Origin: Halorarum salinum
GTDB taxonomy: Archaea > Halobacteriota > Halobacteria > Halobacteriales > Haloferacaceae
Direction of reading: 5' to 3'
Assembly: GCF_013402875.1 (NCBI RefSeq)
Contig: NZ_CP058579.1
Span: 2,108,001 to 2,172,000 of the forward strand
DNA length: 64,000 nucleotides
A program made the position numbers and the translations under genes. The notes under the pieces are model-generated. The model saw only the letters and a program-made list of their open reading frames with translations. It was not told the origin of the DNA and searched no databases. Positions within the stretch are counted from its first letter, which is position 1. Every line of letters begins with the position of its first letter. Below, in pieces: positions 62,242-64,000 of the stretch.

Positions 62242-63045
62242 TCAGTCGGACGACGGTCCGAAGGAGGCGACGAGTTCGTCGTGAGCGGCGCCGCCGGAGG
62301 CCAGCAGCCCCGTCGCGCCGGGAACCCATCGATCGCCGTGGACGTCGGTGACGACGCCGCCCGCCTCGCGGATCAGGCAGACGCCGGCCGCTGTGTCCCA
62401 GTCGTGGAGCTCGACCGTCGAGACGGCCGCGTCGAGCTCGCCGCAGGCGACTCCCGAGAGCGCCGCCTGCGCGCAGCCGAACCGCCGGAGGTCGCCGAAC
62501 GAGGACAGCACCGTCCCGGCTGCCGCATGGAGTTCGCGGCGGTGATCCGGCGAGGTACCGAACAGCGGATTCACGAGGAAGGCCTCGGGGTCGGTCGTCG
62601 TGCTCGGCGACGCCGACTCTCCGTTCCGAGTCGCGCGACCGGGACCAGCCGCGTACAGGTCGCCGGTGACGGGCGCGTAGTTCGCGCCGGCGACCGGTTC
62701 GCCGTCCCGACAGAACGCCACGCTGGTCACCCAGTTGGCGTTACCGGACGCGTAGTTGGTCGTTCCGTCGATGGGATCGACGACCCAGGCCGGCCCGTCG
62801 TCGGGGACTCGCTTCGACGCGTCCGACTCCTCGCCCACGACGGGATCGTCCGGGTACTCCGCACGGAGTCCGTCGAACACGTGCCGCTGGACGGCTCGGT
62901 CGACCTCCGTGACGGCGTCCATCGGTCCCCGCTTGGTGTCGACGGCGAGTTCCGAGCGGAACGACTCGAGCGCGAGGTCTCCCCCGCTCTCGGCCGCCGC
63001 CACGCAACGGTTCAGCCGGTCGGCGTCCTCGCCGGTGCTCGTCAT
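62242..63045 (-). CDS. Inositol monophosphatase family protein
   Basis: A 267-residue Mg/Li-sensitive phosphatase: VGEESD (metal Glu), VVDPIDGTTNYASG (metal Asp) and VELHDWDTAAG (metal Asp). In archaea this family includes IMPase and fructose-1,6-bisphosphatase activities, so the substrate is open. The 5' end is 30 bases from the small gene at 63076, on the same strand. Confidence 0.88.
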   Translation of the reverse strand: MTSTGEDADRLNRCVAAAESGGDLALESFRSELAVDTKRGPMDAVTEVDRAVQRHVFDGLRAEYPDDPVVGEESDASKRVPDDGPAWVVDPIDGTTNYASGNANWVTSVAFCRDGEPVAGANYAPVTGDLYAAGPGRATRNGESASPSTTTDPEAFLVNPLFGTSPDHRRELHAAAGTVLSSFGDLRRFGCAQAALSGVACGELDAAVSTVELHDWDTAAGVCLIREAGGVVTDVHGDRWVPGATGLLASGGAAHDELVASFGPSSD

Positions 63046-63075
63046 GGGACGACCGACGGTCGCCCCGCCAATACG

Positions 63076-63219
63076 TCACTCGATCCGCCCGACCGCCACC
63101 GAGTGGTCGGTGTCGGCCGCGTGAGTCGTCGCCAGGTCCTCCGCGGCGTTCGAGGAGTCGCGTAGCGACTCGGTCGGACACTCTCGGCACACGACGTGGT
63201 ACACGGGTCCATCGGTCAT
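63076..63219 (-). CDS. Small two-Cys haloarchaeal protein
   Basis: A 47-residue protein from ATG 63219 (MTDGPVYHVVCRECPTESLR) with a single CxxC and a His-rich tail (DTDHSVAVGRIE). Tiny proteins of this kind are common in haloarchaea. It may be a zinc-binding peptide. Real translation is not proven. Confidence 0.6.
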   Translation of the reverse strand: MTDGPVYHVVCRECPTESLRDSSNAAEDLATTHAADTDHSVAVGRIE

Positions 63220-63334
63220 GTTCCGACGATGTGGTCCCATCGGTAAGGTTATGATCCCGTTAACGGCCGATATCGGGCGACCTACCGAGGCCGACGAGCG
63301 GGCGAGATCGGACCGTCGGCCCCGATCGCGCGGC

Positions 63335-64000
63335 TCAGGTCGAACCGGCTTCGATGCCGCGTTCGATCTCCGCCGCACGCGCCCTGACCTGCTCGACCAC
63401 GGGGAGCGGCGCCTCGAACTCCAGCGTGACCGTCTCCCCCTCCTCGTCGTAGCGCTCGCGCTCGACGTGCCCGTTGTCGTGGATCCACGAGACGAGGCTC
63501 ATCGTCCCGTCGGAGAGCGGCAGGAGAAGCCGCTCGTGCTTCCAGTCGGGGAGCTCCGCCTCGATGCGGTCGCGGAGGACGTCGACGTTCTCGCCGGTCA
63601 GCCCCGACACGGTGACCGGGTTCGGGGCGAGCGCCGAGAGCGCCTCCCGCTTCTCGCGGAGTTCGTCCGGGTCTAGCTGGTCGACCTTGTTGAACACGGT
63701 GACGAGCGGGGCCTCGTTGCGTTCGTACAGCGTGTCGTGACTCGTGACGAGCTTCTCGCGCATCTCCCGAATCGGCTCGCTCGCGTCGACCACGAGCAGC
63801 ACGAGGTCGGCGTAGTACACCGACTCGAGGGTGGACTGGAACGACTCCACGAGCCAGTGCGGGAGATCGGAGATGAACCCGACAGTGTCGGTGAGGAGCA
63901 CGTCGCGCTTCCCGGTGTCCGCCCGGCGGGTCGTCGTGCCGAGCGTCGTGAACAGGTCGTCCTCAGACTCGGCCGTCGCGTCGAGGTCCGGATGTCTGTC
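63335..64000 (-). CDS. hflX: GTPase HflX (5' partial)
   Basis: A GTPase whose 5' end lies beyond the window. Visible are ATLG-like LFTTLGTTTRRAD (switch I), LLTDTVGFISDLPH (G3 with Gly/Phe), VVDASEPI, FNKVDQLD (G4) and VSGLTGENV (G5), then a C-terminal domain (LLLPLSDGTMSLVSWIHDNG). HflX binds the large ribosomal subunit and splits or rescues stalled ribosomes. The frame continues to base 64000 without a stop. Confidence 0.9.
   Translation of the reverse strand, partial: DRHPDLDATAESEDDLFTTLGTTTRRADTGKRDVLLTDTVGFISDLPHWLVESFQSTLESVYYADLVLLVVDASEPIREMREKLVTSHDTLYERNEAPLVTVFNKVDQLDPDELREKREALSALAPNPVTVSGLTGENVDVLRDRIEAELPDWKHERLLLPLSDGTMSLVSWIHDNGHVERERYDEEGETVTLEFEAPLPVVEQVRARAAEIERGIEAGST

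Noticed and set aside
1-64000. CRISPR arrays, rRNA, intact insertion sequences
   Set aside because: No regularly spaced identical repeats, no rRNA-like segments and no transposase motifs were seen by eye; a dedicated search would be needed to exclude small tRNAs.

Overview
The window is a high-GC, gene-dense stretch of a halophilic archaeon (class Halobacteria). Proteins are strongly acidic. Tat-type twin-arginine leaders with lipoboxes are common. Many genes have a TATA-like box about 25-30 bases before the start codon, which implies leaderless transcripts. The information-processing genes are archaeal: TFB, TFS, a Trm56-type tRNA methyltransferase, a METTL5-like methyltransferase and a uS10 paralogue. 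I could not assign a genus. I saw no rRNA, tRNA, CRISPR array or intact insertion sequence.

Region 1 (1-14.7 kb) looks like a copper and envelope island. It holds a partial persulfide-dioxygenase-like MBL protein, a DUF302 protein translationally coupled to a multicopper oxidase, a CopB-type (CPH) P-type ATPase, a potassium-channel-like protein, a small Cys protein, and a three-gene overlapping operon (11534 to 8027). That operon encodes two proteins with cell-wall-binding-type repeats, one of them fused to a Met-rich DUF4396 membrane domain, plus a Gly-rich membrane protein. A Cys-rich four-helix copper-storage protein, a membrane-tethered winged-helix regulator and a halocyanin follow. This is the best candidate for an undescribed system.

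Region 2 (15.6-32.9 kb) carries most of menaquinone synthesis: menC-menA, menB, menD and an isochorismate synthase. It is interrupted by an MFS transporter, a PQQ-repeat lipoprotein, a TauE/SafE exporter with a tiny membrane partner, an FAD oxidoreductase with a divergent regulator, a frame-broken gene, small regulators and a sulfite-oxidase-like molybdoprotein. menE is not in the window. A truncated beta-helix fragment overlaps the end of the isochorismate synthase.

Region 3 (32.9-53.7 kb) contains a rhomboid protease with an ectodomain, the METTL5-like enzyme, TFB, an Agl23-like membrane protein, a second MFS transporter, a disulfide-reductase-like flavoprotein, a MutS2-like ATPase, a winged-helix/membrane pair, a secreted subtilase, an epimerase, an SDR enzyme and Trm56. 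Region 4 (53.7-64 kb) contains an HD phosphohydrolase, TFS, an enoyl-CoA hydratase, DUF5797 and DUF5787 proteins, a Nudix enzyme, the uS10 paralogue with a riboflavin-pathway reductase, thioredoxin, an inositol-monophosphatase-like enzyme and a partial HflX.

Three intergenic regions carry members of a dispersed repeat family. Copies at 39.9 kb and 50.1 kb share an identical 82-base core, and a rearranged, degenerate copy lies at 57.9-58.2 kb.
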